The notes below the pieces were generated by a model. It was not told the origin of the DNA. It did no database searches and saw only the letters and a program-made list of their open reading frames with translations. DNA of 64,000 nucleotides from Chrysogorgia sp. JL179-B06 (Eukaryota > Cnidaria > Anthozoa > Scleralcyonacea > Chrysogorgiidae). Positions 63,720-64,000 of this stretch are shown in pieces (within the stretch, counting starts at the first letter, position 1; each line of letters opens with the position of its first letter). The stretch lies in NCBI GenBank assembly GCA_035772405.1, contig JAYKKM010000500.1, positions 280,001-344,000 of the forward strand, written 5' to 3'. A program made the position numbers and the translations under genes.

Positions 63720-64000
63720 ATGCAGAAAGCCCTTCGTGAGTACTATGGAAAGCACTACAAACGCGCGATGGCTAACACATCGAAGGCTACACACGACGCA
63801 AAGGCAGACCTCATCAAAAAGTACCCCCACGCTACTTTAAGCAAATTCGAGTTCTATCCAAATATTTCGCAAGATGGTAAGATCATGAGTGTCGACGTGT
63901 ATTTCAGAAACAACGACGTCCTCAGCACGGACATAACCAGCACAACCTTCAAAAATGATAAAAGCATGTGGAAGTGGCTACACAATAGTAAGTTCCCAAT
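63720..64000 (+). CDS. Conserved Polinton protein with C-terminal anchor, Polinton C, partial
   Basis: The N-terminal 93 codons of the homologue of 29369-30853, beginning MQKALREYYGKHYKRAM. It is open to the window edge. GTATATTAT directly precedes the ATG. The nucleotide sequence is nearly identical to B across this region. Confidence 0.8.
   Translation, partial: MQKALREYYGKHYKRAMANTSKATHDAKADLIKKYPHATLSKFEFYPNISQDGKIMSVDVYFRNNDVLSTDITSTTFKNDKSMWKWLHNSKFP

Larger units (their letters stand above)
56410..64000. mobile_element. Polinton/Maverick C, left 7.6 kb
   Basis: The AGTAGTATAG terminus with a foldback is followed by iterated repeats and the same minus-strand gene block as B. It is very close to B in ATPase and capsid and keeps an intact integrase, which B lacks. 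It continues past the window edge, so the polymerase, fibre and any cargo are not visible. Confidence 0.9.

Overview
This window looks like repeat-rich genomic DNA from an invertebrate animal, most likely a cnidarian or other marine invertebrate; that assignment is an inference. The background is AT-rich and noncoding. It carries long (AT)n and (ATCC/GTCC/ATCT)n microsatellites, tRNA-derived SINE copies, foldback MITEs, a CACTG-type DNA transposon, Penelope-like and LINE reverse transcriptase remnants, and hammerhead-ribozyme repeats. The long ORFs lie almost entirely inside three large virus-like DNA transposons of the Polinton/Maverick (adintovirus-like) type.

Layout. 1-8363: host flank with a TATA promoter-like segment, a 237-bp tandem array carrying hammerhead ribozymes on the minus strand (retrozyme-like, 345-1397), and a 6.0-kb CACTG-ended transposon (2202-8206) with a small hAT-type insert (5684-6041). 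8364-42472: Polinton A, about 17.7 kb without its insert, with 6-bp target duplication CACTGA. It is interrupted inside its DNA polymerase gene by Polinton B (24417-40785, 16.4 kb, target duplication GATGTA). 42473-56409: SINE copies, long (AT)n tracts, inverted pieces of a Penelope-like element, a GIY-YIG remnant followed by a well-formed hammerhead ribozyme (49375-49442), two TTAA MITEs (one split by a 2.3-kb insert), and a truncated LINE between tetranucleotide arrays. 56410-64000: the first 7.6 kb of Polinton C, a close relative of B, running off the window.

Gene plan of the Polintons. From the left end, on the minus strand: a small unknown protein, packaging ATPase, major capsid protein, a coiled-coil membrane protein, integrase with chromodomain, and a penton-like minor capsid protein. 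Then, on the plus strand: a conserved unknown protein with a C-terminal membrane anchor, a fibre-like protein with a lectin-type domain, small membrane or lipidated proteins, a BRO-N/VRR-NUC/zinc-finger protein, several small membrane proteins and a zinc-ribbon (VLTF3-like) protein. The protein-primed family B DNA polymerase fills the right end. B also carries thymidine kinase and a zinc-finger gene. The polymerase faces opposite ways in A and B. All three elements end in self-complementary hairpin segments. No adenain-type protease was recognised in A or B.

State of the copies. A has a frameshifted capsid gene, several other frameshifted genes, and a polymerase broken by the insertion and two frameshifts, but an open penton-integrase fusion. 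B has lost its integrase through a deletion that fused the penton and membrane-protein genes, and its polymerase is frameshifted. C has an intact capsid, ATPase and integrase in the part visible. All look like genomic fossils or near-fossils, with B and C younger than A.
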